Below are positions 9,055-16,252 of a stretch of 64,000 nucleotides of DNA, piece by piece. Origin of the DNA: Palsa-506 sp963836355 (GTDB taxonomy: Bacteria; Actinomycetota; Actinomycetes; Streptosporangiales; Streptosporangiaceae); NCBI GenBank assembly GCA_963836355.1, contig CAWIJO010000018.1:372001-436000 (forward strand). Reading direction: 5' to 3'. Below the pieces are notes generated by a model, which searched no databases, was not told where the DNA came from, and saw only the letters and a list, made by a program, of their open reading frames with translations. Every line of letters begins with the position of its first letter. Positions within the stretch are counted from its first letter, which is position 1. Both the position numbers and the translations under genes were made by a program.

Positions 9055-9828
9055 ATGAGCGAGGAGACCCTGCCGGGCGGCCTCACCGACGGCGCCGTGC
9101 GGATCGGTGGCATCGTCCACAAGCGGGCCTCACCTTGGACGCCGACGGTACACGCCCTGCTGCGGCACCTGGAGTATGCCGACGTTGACGGCGTTCCCAG
9201 GGCACTCGGCTTCGATGACCAAGGGCGTCAGATGCTCACCTACCTGCCCGGCGACACGGTCGGCAACCGGACACCGTGGCCAGCATGGGTACATAGTGAC
9301 TCGACCCTGATCCAGGTCGGCCGATGGCTGCGACGGGTCCATGACGCGACGGTGAGCTTCGTGCCGCCGGCGGACGAAAGGTGGTTCATCGGCGGCACGG
9401 TGCGACCGGGCTTGATCGTGGGCCATCAGGATGCTGCGCCGTACAACGCAGTGGCGGACGGCGACCGGCTGGTCGGTTTCTGCGACTGGGACACGGCGGC
9501 GCCGTCGTCGCGAGAGTTCGATCTGGCCCTCTCGGCCCTGTGGTGGGTGCCGCTCGGCCCGCCGAGCGCGGTCGAGCCGTTGGGCTTCCACGACTTCGAC
9601 GGCCGATCCCGCCGCCTTCATCTCCTGCTTGACGCCTACGGGTACGACGCAGACCGGCAAGGATTCGGTGCCGTCGTCGTGCAACGCGCCCGGCGGCAGG
9701 CCGCCGCGATTCGTCAGATGGCCGATAGCGGTGATCCGGCCGGGACCCGGCTGTTGTTCGTCGCGGAGTACTTTGAGTCGGCCGCGTCGGACACCGAGGC
9801 GTTGCCGAACGAATTCTGGACGCCCTAG
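9055..9828 (+). CDS. APH-fold phosphotransferase
   Basis: The protein has 257 residues. The short N-lobe includes GGIVHKRASPWTPTVHALLR. The C-lobe carries the catalytic loop VGHQDAAPYNAV (Asp and Asn of the HxDxxxxN pattern) and the metal-binding VGFCDWDTAAPSSREFDLAL. It belongs to the aminoglycoside phosphotransferase/choline kinase-like superfamily but is not closely similar to the APH protein encoded at 5073-5978. Substrate unknown. It starts 15 bp after a probable IS4 end and is followed by two direct-repeat copies, so it may be cargo of a mobile module. Confidence 0.85.
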   Translation: MSEETLPGGLTDGAVRIGGIVHKRASPWTPTVHALLRHLEYADVDGVPRALGFDDQGRQMLTYLPGDTVGNRTPWPAWVHSDSTLIQVGRWLRRVHDATVSFVPPADERWFIGGTVRPGLIVGHQDAAPYNAVADGDRLVGFCDWDTAAPSSREFDLALSALWWVPLGPPSAVEPLGFHDFDGRSRRLHLLLDAYGYDADRQGFGAVVVQRARRQAAAIRQMADSGDPAGTRLLFVAEYFESAASDTEALPNEFWTP

Positions 9829-9866
9829 CGCAGGCTCCTGCAGCGTAGCCCTTTCATTGTGATTCG

Positions 9867-9889
9867 TCGGCTGATGCTTTCCGGATTGT
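9867..9889. repeat. Direct repeat copy 2
   Basis: Exact second copy of the 23-base repeat at 7244-7266, again preceded by ATTGTG. It is followed 31 bases later by a third, shorter copy, so the right side has a tandem pair and the left side a single copy. Tandem end repeats of this kind are known for transposases of the Mu/Tn7/IS21 type; assignment here is inference. Confidence 0.85.
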
Positions 9890-9897
9890 GTAATTCG

Positions 9898-9914
9898 TCG
9901 GCTGATGCTTTCCG
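9898..9914. repeat. Direct repeat copy 3 (partial)
   Basis: TCGGCTGATGCTTTCCG matches the first 17 bases of copies 1 and 2 and then diverges (GGTCTGG). Its upstream context (ATTGTGTAATTCG) resembles that of copy 2 (ATTGTGATTCG), giving a tandem period of about 31 bp. Confidence 0.75.
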
Positions 9915-10080
9915 GGTCTGGTTTCTCGTCGGCGAGCCCTCCCCACCCAGCCGCGCCTCGTACCTCTGCTGTACCTCCCGGAGACCTCCACGAACGGCAT
10001 CCAGTGGCCATGAACGGCAATAGCACATACATCCGATAAGAACGCTCTGTTCTGTGAACTTGCTGGTCAGCGAGGGATAA

Positions 10081-10137
10081 CTTGCCTCTGGAGGCTGGGA
10101 GGACGACTTCCCCGGTCTAAAAGGCCCGAAGGCCTGA
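10081..10137 (+). pseudogene. Orphan gene tail related to the 2-118 C-terminus
   Basis: Directly after an in-frame TAA the frame reads LASGGWEDDFPGLKGPKA and ends at TGA 10135-10137. It shares W-E-D-D-x-P-G-L-K with the gene end at the left edge of the window. There is no start codon, so it is a relic. The pair flanks the whole mobile region, consistent with a duplicated insertion target or a gene split by insertion followed by drift. Confidence 0.5.
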
Positions 10138-10143
10138 CCCGCC

Positions 10144-10161
10144 GGCCCGCCGCTGCGGGCC
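10144..10161. terminator. Hairpin between convergent genes
   Basis: GGCCCGC-CGCT-GCGGGCC forms a perfect 7-bp stem with a 4-base loop, 16 bp downstream of the E2-E1-JAB gene stop on the minus strand. There is no U-tract, as is usual in actinomycetes. It probably acts as a terminator for that operon. Confidence 0.5.
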
Positions 10162-10176
10162 GCCGTTACCCCGGGG

Positions 10177-12594
10177 CTACTCCGGGCTGACGGGCCGGCG
10201 GCCGAAACGAGTATAGAAATCGGGTGTTCCGCGTCCGTCTACCCATGCGTCCCATTCAACTGGTTCGCCGCCGATGATGACCAGCAGCGCCCGATGCTGA
10301 GGGTGAGCGGAGTCGGTCAGGAGACCTTCGATGGCTTGCTGATCCAGCCGGCTTTCGTACGGCAGCATGCGCGGGTGGGTATGCCACATGCCGACAAAGC
10401 GGTTCCGGCCCATGCTGGTGCGCTGTAGCGCGGTGAGGATATCCTGAGCGCCGTCTGTGCCGAGGCGGACGTAAGACGAGGACCGCCGGCTGTCCGGGCT
10501 GGGCCCAGTCGCCGATGTTACCCAGATCACCCTGCTCGCGTCATCGATCTGGCCCATCAGCAGCCCGCCGGTCTCGACGTCCGGCCCGAACGACTTGCTG
10601 GTCCCGTGTGCCTCGTCTTGCATGCAGTCGAGAGCCGCTTGCTCGAATCGCACCTGATAGCCCGACTCCGCATCATCAATTGTCCAGTCGCTCATCCAAG
10701 CCACCCGGTCACGGGCGGGCGAGCTGGCCAGAACGCCGGCGGTATACGGAAGCCGGGCGATGCGCGCTGACATCGGCTCAATTGTCAGTACGTCCGGACT
10801 TTCATCCGCAAAGAACAGGTCGTGCAGCGCTCCAGCGATCAGCTGTGCGGCGAGTGCCTGCACCTCGGCGGCAGATCCGCGGAAGGTCGGCGCGGAGCAG
10901 CCGGGCTCGGGCTGGAAGACCTCGGTTCTCGGCGGGTGGGGAAAGAAATCTGCCGCCACATCAGCGAGCCCCGCAGCGGAGGAGTTGGCGAGTGAAAGTT
11001 TGCGAAGTATGTCGGCGCCTGCACCGCTCGCCCCGCGCAGGGCAAGCGCTGCGATGCCGCGCTCCGCAAGGTGCCCGATAGCCACGGCGAGGATCGGCGG
11101 CCAGTCCGCGTCGCTGGTCCACCGGCACAGCTCGAGTTTCGCGGCTACGGTCTGGCTGGCGGTGGCATCGATCACCAGATCCACGTCAGGCGGGGCGCCG
11201 CTGCGCAGCACGGTGTCCAGCACATTGCCGTTGATCACGCCGATGGCAGAATCCGGGCGGATAGATCGCAGCCGCGTGCCCAGGGCCTCAGCTTTGAACT
11301 TGCCAACGTCCGCGTCCTCGTAGGGCTGTCGGACAAGAACTCCGGGATTTATGCGCCCGTTGTCGACGAGGATCAGCTCTCCGGCGCCGGCGCGCAGGAC
11401 CAGCTCGGCGATGGGTGCGCCCAGCGCACCGCAACCAAGGATCATGACGCACTTGCCACGCACCCATTGCGCTGGGCGCTTACTATCTCTGCGCTCGACG
11501 ATCTCCGGGCGCTGTTCGTATACCTGCGCCCAGGACGCCCTAGCGGTGTCGAGCCAGTGATTGACTTCTTCCGTGACCTGGCGGGTTTGCTCTTCCTCGT
11601 CGGGATCCTGCGAGTCCCAGAGCTGAACCAAAGCCGGGGCCAGCTCTGCCTCATAGTCGGCGAGCCGCCACGCTGCCAGGTGGACAGGCTGGTCACGCGA
11701 TCCGGCGAGGCCGCGCATCGGGGTGCCGATAAGCGCGTACAGCGGAGGAAACGGCTCCGTGGTCGCGGCGGCGCCGCCAGACTGCGCACGCGCCTGGTTA
11801 ATCCAGGCCACGGTCCCAAGAAGATGGACTGTCTCCCCGGCTGCCATGCCCTGATCGGCGATCGCGTCGACGAGCTTTCCGGCATGCTCGGGAAACTCGA
11901 ACGTCATCGGTCCTGGTAGCAAGATCGCTGCGGCCAGGAACACCGGTCGGCCGAGCCGCTCCGCCTGCTCATCCAGCCACCCACTCAGGGTGGCGTAGCT
12001 ACTGCATGCATCGTGGTCCACACCGAGCCAGCCCGCGACGTCGGCGCGGTTACCGGCGCGGCACAATACTGCGTAGCCGAGCCACGGGCTCCCTGCGGGG
12101 CCACCGTGCCGGGGCGCATTCTGGTAGATCACCACGCAGCCGGCCCAGTCAGAAACGTAACTGACCGGCGGGTGTAAAGGCTGTCCCGGCAAATCCAGTG
12201 TGCCGCGCGCGGCCCGCCGGTACCAGGTGGACAGCCGCGTGACGAAGCCCATCATGCCCTCGGCGGCATCCCAGTCGGCAGCTGACTGATAGAGGCAAAT
12301 TGACCTGCGCCACTGCACGTGCGGCAAGCCCGCGAACCGGTCATGGCAGGCCTCGACCGCCGGCTCCTCGAACGGAAAGCCTGCCGGGATGCCAATGAGC
12401 ACATGCTCCACGGGCTCGACGATTCCGTTTCCAGCCGGCCCGGGCGGGCAATCCAGGACGAACTCGATGCAGAGCCGGCCAAGGTGATCCAGCGCATCAT
12501 CAACATGTTCGATCCGCAGCGCGCCCTGGCTGGCAGCAGAAATTCTTTCCAGCTGGTCCAGCGCCAGCTGCTGCCCGGACGAGAGCTGCTTCAC
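10177..12594 (-). CDS. E2-like/E1 (ThiF)/JAB metalloprotease triple-fusion protein
   Basis: The protein has 805 residues and three recognisable domains. Residues 1-140 are a Prok-E2_B-like UBC domain (IGIPAGFPFEEP, PHV, then SICLY with candidate catalytic Cys100). Residues 375-620 are a ThiF/E1 adenylation domain (ILGCGALGAPIAE at 386; Asp411, Arg422 and Lys432; candidate thioester Cys566 in EPGCSAPTFRGS). Residues 640-795 are a JAB/JAMM peptidase (Glu674 in ETGG; HTHPRMLPYESRLD, an exact H-x-H-x7-S-x2-D at 738-751). A less defined domain occupies 150-370. The E2-E1 order matches CBASS Cap2, and JAB matches Cap3, but no CD-NTase is nearby. The GTG start overlaps the upstream partner's stop (GTGA). 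It probably activates, conjugates and removes a protein tag. Confidence 0.9.
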   Translation of the reverse strand: MKQLSSGQQLALDQLERISAASQGALRIEHVDDALDHLGRLCIEFVLDCPPGPAGNGIVEPVEHVLIGIPAGFPFEEPAVEACHDRFAGLPHVQWRRSICLYQSAADWDAAEGMMGFVTRLSTWYRRAARGTLDLPGQPLHPPVSYVSDWAGCVVIYQNAPRHGGPAGSPWLGYAVLCRAGNRADVAGWLGVDHDACSSYATLSGWLDEQAERLGRPVFLAAAILLPGPMTFEFPEHAGKLVDAIADQGMAAGETVHLLGTVAWINQARAQSGGAAATTEPFPPLYALIGTPMRGLAGSRDQPVHLAAWRLADYEAELAPALVQLWDSQDPDEEEQTRQVTEEVNHWLDTARASWAQVYEQRPEIVERRDSKRPAQWVRGKCVMILGCGALGAPIAELVLRAGAGELILVDNGRINPGVLVRQPYEDADVGKFKAEALGTRLRSIRPDSAIGVINGNVLDTVLRSGAPPDVDLVIDATASQTVAAKLELCRWTSDADWPPILAVAIGHLAERGIAALALRGASGAGADILRKLSLANSSAAGLADVAADFFPHPPRTEVFQPEPGCSAPTFRGSAAEVQALAAQLIAGALHDLFFADESPDVLTIEPMSARIARLPYTAGVLASSPARDRVAWMSDWTIDDAESGYQVRFEQAALDCMQDEAHGTSKSFGPDVETGGLLMGQIDDASRVIWVTSATGPSPDSRRSSSYVRLGTDGAQDILTALQRTSMGRNRFVGMWHTHPRMLPYESRLDQQAIEGLLTDSAHPQHRALLVIIGGEPVEWDAWVDGRGTPDFYTRFGRRPVSPE

Positions 12595-13679
12595 AGTCCG
12601 CCGTCCGGTTCACCGAATATGGCCGTGGCGGGAACCCAGTCGGCACCACGGACCAGGTCGCAGGCCCTGACTAGCCGGGGATCCGGGCCGTCGGCTGGGC
12701 CGTCATCCGGGCTTGCGGGCGTTGACCCGGCGGCTTCAGGCTCGTCCTCAGCCGTGCCAATTGCCTGCGGCGCGCCGTCAGCCGCCGACTGCGCCCCCGG
12801 GTCATCTCCGGGAGAATCGAATCGCTGCTCGGCGCTCTGGCCGGCCACTGACCCGCTCTCAGCCGCATGCCCGCCAGTACCCGGATCCGGCCCGGCACCG
12901 TCATCCTGCCAGCCGGACGGCGGCCCAGCACCCTCGGCACCCGCCGCTGCAGGCCCGGCCGCTGCGGGTCCCGCCGCAGACCCGTCGACACTCGGATCCC
13001 GCCCGGCAGGGCCTTCACTCGCAGCATCACTCGGCCGCTCGGCGCGCCTCCGCACCGCTGGCGGCATCCGGGCCTCTTCCGGTGCCGATCTCCGGGCACG
13101 GACCTCGTAGTTGACGGAGGCCAACCGCGCCGGAGCGGGCCGGAGGCGAGCTTGCTCGGCCGGCTGCGGGCTTATGTCAAGCCCCTCTTCAAGACCCTGC
13201 TTCAAGGCCTCGATCGCCTTGTCCTGGGCGAGTACGGGCAGGCATGAGCAATGTGCCAGGTCGCCGTCCTGGGCGCAAAGGAGCACCCCCAGGATTCGGA
13301 GCCGGTCGGCTGACCTGCCGATCGGGTCAGCCGGGGCGAGCAGCCAGTTCGCCACCAGCCTGCCGATGACCCTGGCCAGGAACGGCGGTACTCCGTGCGC
13401 CTGCAGAACGGCGGCGACCGCCCACTGGATTAACTGCCGCGGCTTCCCGGTCAGGAGGTTCAGGGTGTCCGCGACTCCGCTGAGACCACCGCACAGATCG
13501 GAGTTCCATCCCCTGCTGAGCTCGTGCCATGGACTAGGGCCAACAACCTGTGCTCCGTGACGGGCTGCGTTCTGCGTCCAGTCGCCCACCCACACGTCGA
13601 CTGCCGCCTGTAAGACATCCCGCTGCACCGCGGTGGCGCCAGATCGGATCTCGTGCCGTTCCGGCTTCCTGGCAGGCAC
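12591..13679 (-). CDS. Unknown partner of the E2-E1-JAB protein, ends in Gly-Gly-Leu
   Basis: I chose GTG 13679 because GGAGG lies 7 bases upstream (GGAGGTGGCCGG); the frame is open to 13778 but the extension looks non-native. The 362-residue product has three parts. About residues 1-175 form an alpha-helical domain with conserved-looking Cys (SDLCGGLSGVADTLNLL; LAHCSCLPVLAQDKAIEALK) and an amphipathic or hydrophobic stretch (LIQWAVAAVLQAHGVPPFLA). A long Ala/Pro/Gly/Asp-rich disordered linker runs to about residue 330. The short ordered tail is ACDLVRGADWVPATAIFGEP, then DGGL. Its stop overlaps the start of the triple-fusion gene. A C-terminal GG followed by one residue is what a JAB peptidase could trim to expose a conjugatable glycine. 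No ubiquitin fold is evident. It is a tag, a substrate or a membrane adaptor. Confidence 0.7.
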   Translation of the reverse strand: MPARKPERHEIRSGATAVQRDVLQAAVDVWVGDWTQNAARHGAQVVGPSPWHELSRGWNSDLCGGLSGVADTLNLLTGKPRQLIQWAVAAVLQAHGVPPFLARVIGRLVANWLLAPADPIGRSADRLRILGVLLCAQDGDLAHCSCLPVLAQDKAIEALKQGLEEGLDISPQPAEQARLRPAPARLASVNYEVRARRSAPEEARMPPAVRRRAERPSDAASEGPAGRDPSVDGSAAGPAAAGPAAAGAEGAGPPSGWQDDGAGPDPGTGGHAAESGSVAGQSAEQRFDSPGDDPGAQSAADGAPQAIGTAEDEPEAAGSTPASPDDGPADGPDPRLVRACDLVRGADWVPATAIFGEPDGGL

Positions 13680-13887
13680 CCGGCCACCTCCGCAATGCTG
13701 TAAGCCTGATCGGAGCCAGGCTGGGCAAGAACATGACCCCTTGCTCAAAACGAGCGTGCTCGGCGCGGTCCAGCTCAAACGTCACGGCGGGCCATCAATC
13801 TGGAACTCTGTGCTACCCGGTCGCCGGGAGGGCGCTCCGCTACCAGGCGGATCTCGTGCGGCCACCCGGCCATACCGCCGAGCGGCT

Positions 13888-13955
13888 CAGCCGCCCGGCC
13901 GCGCAGGCAGCCGCCCGGCCGCGCAGGCAGCCGCCCGGCCGCGAAGTCAGCCGCC
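13888..13955. repeat. 20-bp tandem repeat at the 3' end of the MATE gene
   Basis: Unit GCGCAGGCAGCCGCCCGGCC occurs twice exactly (13901-13940), flanked by a partial copy on each side. The last partial copy lies inside the 3' end of the MATE gene, so the repeat may have arisen by slippage at the gene terminus. The rest of 13680-13946 holds no supportable gene. Confidence 0.8.
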
Positions 13956-15299
13956 TTGCGCCACCACCCCGGTGACGGCCCAGCGGCCGCGGGCGGTGCG
14001 GGCGAGCATGCCGATCAGCCGGGCCACGATGAACCCGGCCAGCCCGGCCCATACCCCGCCGATGCCCCAGTGCAAGTGCAGCGCGGCCAGCGTGATCGGC
14101 ACGAAGACGCCCACGCCGGCGACCAGCGTCACGGTCCGCAGGAACCCGACATCACCGGCCCCGATCAGCACGCCGTCCAGGGCGAACACCACCCCCGCGG
14201 CCGGCTGCAGGCCGATGAACCACGGCCACAGCAGGTGCGCCTGGTGCCGGACGGCGGCCGACGAGGTGAACGCAGCCGGGATCACGAACCAGCCGGCCGC
14301 CAGCAGCACGCTGAAGACGATTCCCGCACCGAGGCCGTACCGCGCCACCTGCCACGCGGTGCGCCGGGCCTGGTCCGCGTCCCCGCCGCCGAGCGCGGCC
14401 CCGACCAGCGACTGCGCGGCGATCGCGAACGAGTCGAGCAGCAGCGCGCTGAACTCCCAGAGTTCCAGGCCGATCTGGTGCGCGGCGACCTGGGCGGTGC
14501 CCATCCGCGCCGCGACCGCCGCCGCGGTGAGGAACGACGCCTGGAAACCCGCCTCGCGCAGCAGCAGTTCCCGGCCCACCCCTAGTTGCGCGCGCAGCAC
14601 GGTCCACCGGGGCCGCCACCGGCTGCGCTGGGCGTGCGCCGACCGCAGGAACAGGAAACCGCCGACCGCCTGGGCGCTGACGTTGGCCACCGCCGAGCCG
14701 GCCAGCCCGAGGCCAAGCGGGTAGACCAGGATCGGCGAAGCAGCCGCCGACAGCGCGTTGGCGATGAGCACGATCCGGACCGGGCGGCGGGTGTCCTGCA
14801 CGCCGCGCATCCAGCCGTTGCCGGCCAGCACCAGCAGGATCCCCGGCACGCCGAGCACCGCGATGCGGAACCAGGTTTCCGCGGCGCTCGCGATCGGCCC
14901 GGCACCGCCCGCCAGCAGCCGCAGCAGCGGGCCGGCGAAGAGCTCGCCAGCGCCGACCGCAATGCCGCCGAGTACCAGGGCGAGCACCGAGGCGGTGGTC
15001 CCCTCCTCGATCGCCCGGTCCCGCTGGCCGGCGCCGAACCAGCGCGCGGCCCGGCCGGTGGTGCCGTAGTCGAGGAAGCCGCCGATCATCGCGACCAGCG
15101 ACAGCAGGGTGCCGCCGATGCCGAGCGCGCCGAGCGGCACCGGCCCGAGATGGCCGACCACCGCGGTGTCGATCAGCACGAACAACGGCTCGGCGGCCAG
15201 CACGACAAACGCCGACGCCGACAGCCGCAGCATCCGGCCCGTGCTCAGCCTGGCCGGCCCGGGCTCCGGGGCGGGCTCCAGCACGTGCTCCATGCTCAT
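13947..15299 (-). CDS. MATE-family efflux transporter (DinF-like)
   Basis: The protein has 450 residues with about 12 hydrophobic segments. The N-terminal MATE half has LSASAFVVLAAEPLFVLIDT, then AVVGHLG, LGALGIGGTLLSL and FLDYGTTGRAARWFGAG. The second half has LLLREAGFQASFLTAAAVAA, VAAHQIGLELWEF and SLVGAALGGGDADQARRTAW. These match the DinF/NorM group, which exports drugs or metabolites using H+ or Na+ gradients. The ATG at 15299 fits the family start. It lies 62 bp downstream of the ABC exporter operon on the same strand and could be co-transcribed. Substrate not predictable. Confidence 0.92.
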   Translation of the reverse strand: MSMEHVLEPAPEPGPARLSTGRMLRLSASAFVVLAAEPLFVLIDTAVVGHLGPVPLGALGIGGTLLSLVAMIGGFLDYGTTGRAARWFGAGQRDRAIEEGTTASVLALVLGGIAVGAGELFAGPLLRLLAGGAGPIASAAETWFRIAVLGVPGILLVLAGNGWMRGVQDTRRPVRIVLIANALSAAASPILVYPLGLGLAGSAVANVSAQAVGGFLFLRSAHAQRSRWRPRWTVLRAQLGVGRELLLREAGFQASFLTAAAVAARMGTAQVAAHQIGLELWEFSALLLDSFAIAAQSLVGAALGGGDADQARRTAWQVARYGLGAGIVFSVLLAAGWFVIPAAFTSSAAVRHQAHLLWPWFIGLQPAAGVVFALDGVLIGAGDVGFLRTVTLVAGVGVFVPITLAALHLHWGIGGVWAGLAGFIVARLIGMLARTARGRWAVTGVVAQGG

Positions 15300-15361
15300 A
15301 CCCGCCTGACCGTAGGCTGGCCGCCGTTGATGGTCAACCGGCTGGCGCCTGACCGGATGGT

Positions 15362-16252
15362 TCAGCTGGTGACGTCAGCTGTCGTGAACCGGGCCCAGCC
15401 GACCGCGCCGAAGATGACCACGTAGATGCCGAACGAGAGCAGCCCGTGCACCAGGTCCGGCCACGCGATCGGCGACCTGAGCAGCGCGTCGAACGAAAGC
15501 CACCAGTGCGTCGGCAGGTAGGGGTGCACGACGGCGAACTGCGGCACGCTGTCGGACACCTCGCTGGCCAGCGCTAGCACCATGATGGCGGCGATCGCGC
15601 CGATCGGGTGCTCGGTGCACGTCGAGATCGCGAGCCCGATCGCGGCCAGCGCCGCCATCGCGGCCGCCACGTACAGGACGACGAACGCTACCCGCAGCAG
15701 GGCAGCGCCGAGCGAGATGGTGGTGCCGGACAGCATCGTCACCGGCCCCACCGGGAACAGCGCCGCGCCGATGATCAGCGCCGACACGGCCACCAGCGCG
15801 CACGCGGCCAGGCAGAAGATGACCAGCGCGGCATACTTGATGCCGAGCAGCCTGGTCCGCCCCGCCGGGATCGTGAGCAGGTAGCGCAGCGTCCCGTGAC
15901 CCGCCTCGCCGGCCACCGAGTCCCCGGCGACCACCGCGACGGCGAGCGGCAGCACCAGGGTGAGCAGCACGGTCAGCGAGGTCAGCGCCAGGAACACGCC
16001 GTTGCCGGCCACCTGCGCGATGAACGCCGGCCCCTGCCCGTCGCCGCCGCCCGGCGACGACAGCTTCAGCGCCACCCCGATCAGCACCGGGATCGCGGCG
16101 AGCACGGCAAGCAGCGCCAGGTTCCGCCACCGCAGGAAGATCAGGCTGAGCTCAGACCGCAAGAACCGAAACCAATGATTAACGGGGCCTGCCAGGCCAG
16201 CCGCCCGCGCTACCGGATCGGGCTGCGGCCTGGTCAAGTCAGCCGTCGACAT
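15362..16252 (-). CDS. ABC-2 type transporter permease
   Basis: The protein has about 296 residues from ATG 16252 (MSTADLTRPQPDP); the longer upstream frame is antisense-like and is rejected. It has six predicted membrane spans, including NLALLAVLAAIPVLIGVALK, LTVLLTLVLPLAVAVVAGDS, ALVIFCLAACALVAVSALII and FVVLYVAAAMAALAAIGLAI. The segment GEAGHGTLRYLLTIPAGRTR is the typical ABC-2 cytoplasmic loop. The start overlaps the ATPase 3' end by 14 bp. It forms an exporter with the upstream ATPase and LolA-like protein. Confidence 0.9.
   Translation of the reverse strand: MSTADLTRPQPDPVARAAGLAGPVNHWFRFLRSELSLIFLRWRNLALLAVLAAIPVLIGVALKLSSPGGGDGQGPAFIAQVAGNGVFLALTSLTVLLTLVLPLAVAVVAGDSVAGEAGHGTLRYLLTIPAGRTRLLGIKYAALVIFCLAACALVAVSALIIGAALFPVGPVTMLSGTTISLGAALLRVAFVVLYVAAAMAALAAIGLAISTCTEHPIGAIAAIMVLALASEVSDSVPQFAVVHPYLPTHWWLSFDALLRSPIAWPDLVHGLLSFGIYVVIFGAVGWARFTTADVTS

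Larger units (their letters stand above)
9829..10080. other. Intergenic region with repeats, no gene
   Basis: After the APH gene come two tandem copies of the TCGGCTGATGC repeat. A sequence near 9960 (TACCTCTGCTGTACCTCCCG) shares GCTGTACCTC with position 137. I see no coding frame with a start. It is a candidate right boundary of the mobile region. Confidence 0.4.

Noticed and set aside
9130..10032. 300-residue minus-strand ORF opposite the second APH gene
   Set aside because: Mirror-frame artefact; the plus frame carries clear kinase motifs.
10177..12594. Classifying the E2-E1-JAB protein as a CBASS type II component
   Set aside because: No CD-NTase, Cap-type effector or HORMA/TRIP13 gene is encoded in the flanking sequence, and JAB is fused rather than separate. 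Only the domain logic is shared.
13534..13785. ORF starting MTFELDRAEHARFEQGVMFL as an extra gene or alternative N-terminus upstream of the E2-E1-JAB partner
   Set aside because: It overlaps the partner gene, which has its own strong RBS and GTG at 13679. No motif or coupling supports it, though an N-terminal role via frameshift cannot be excluded.
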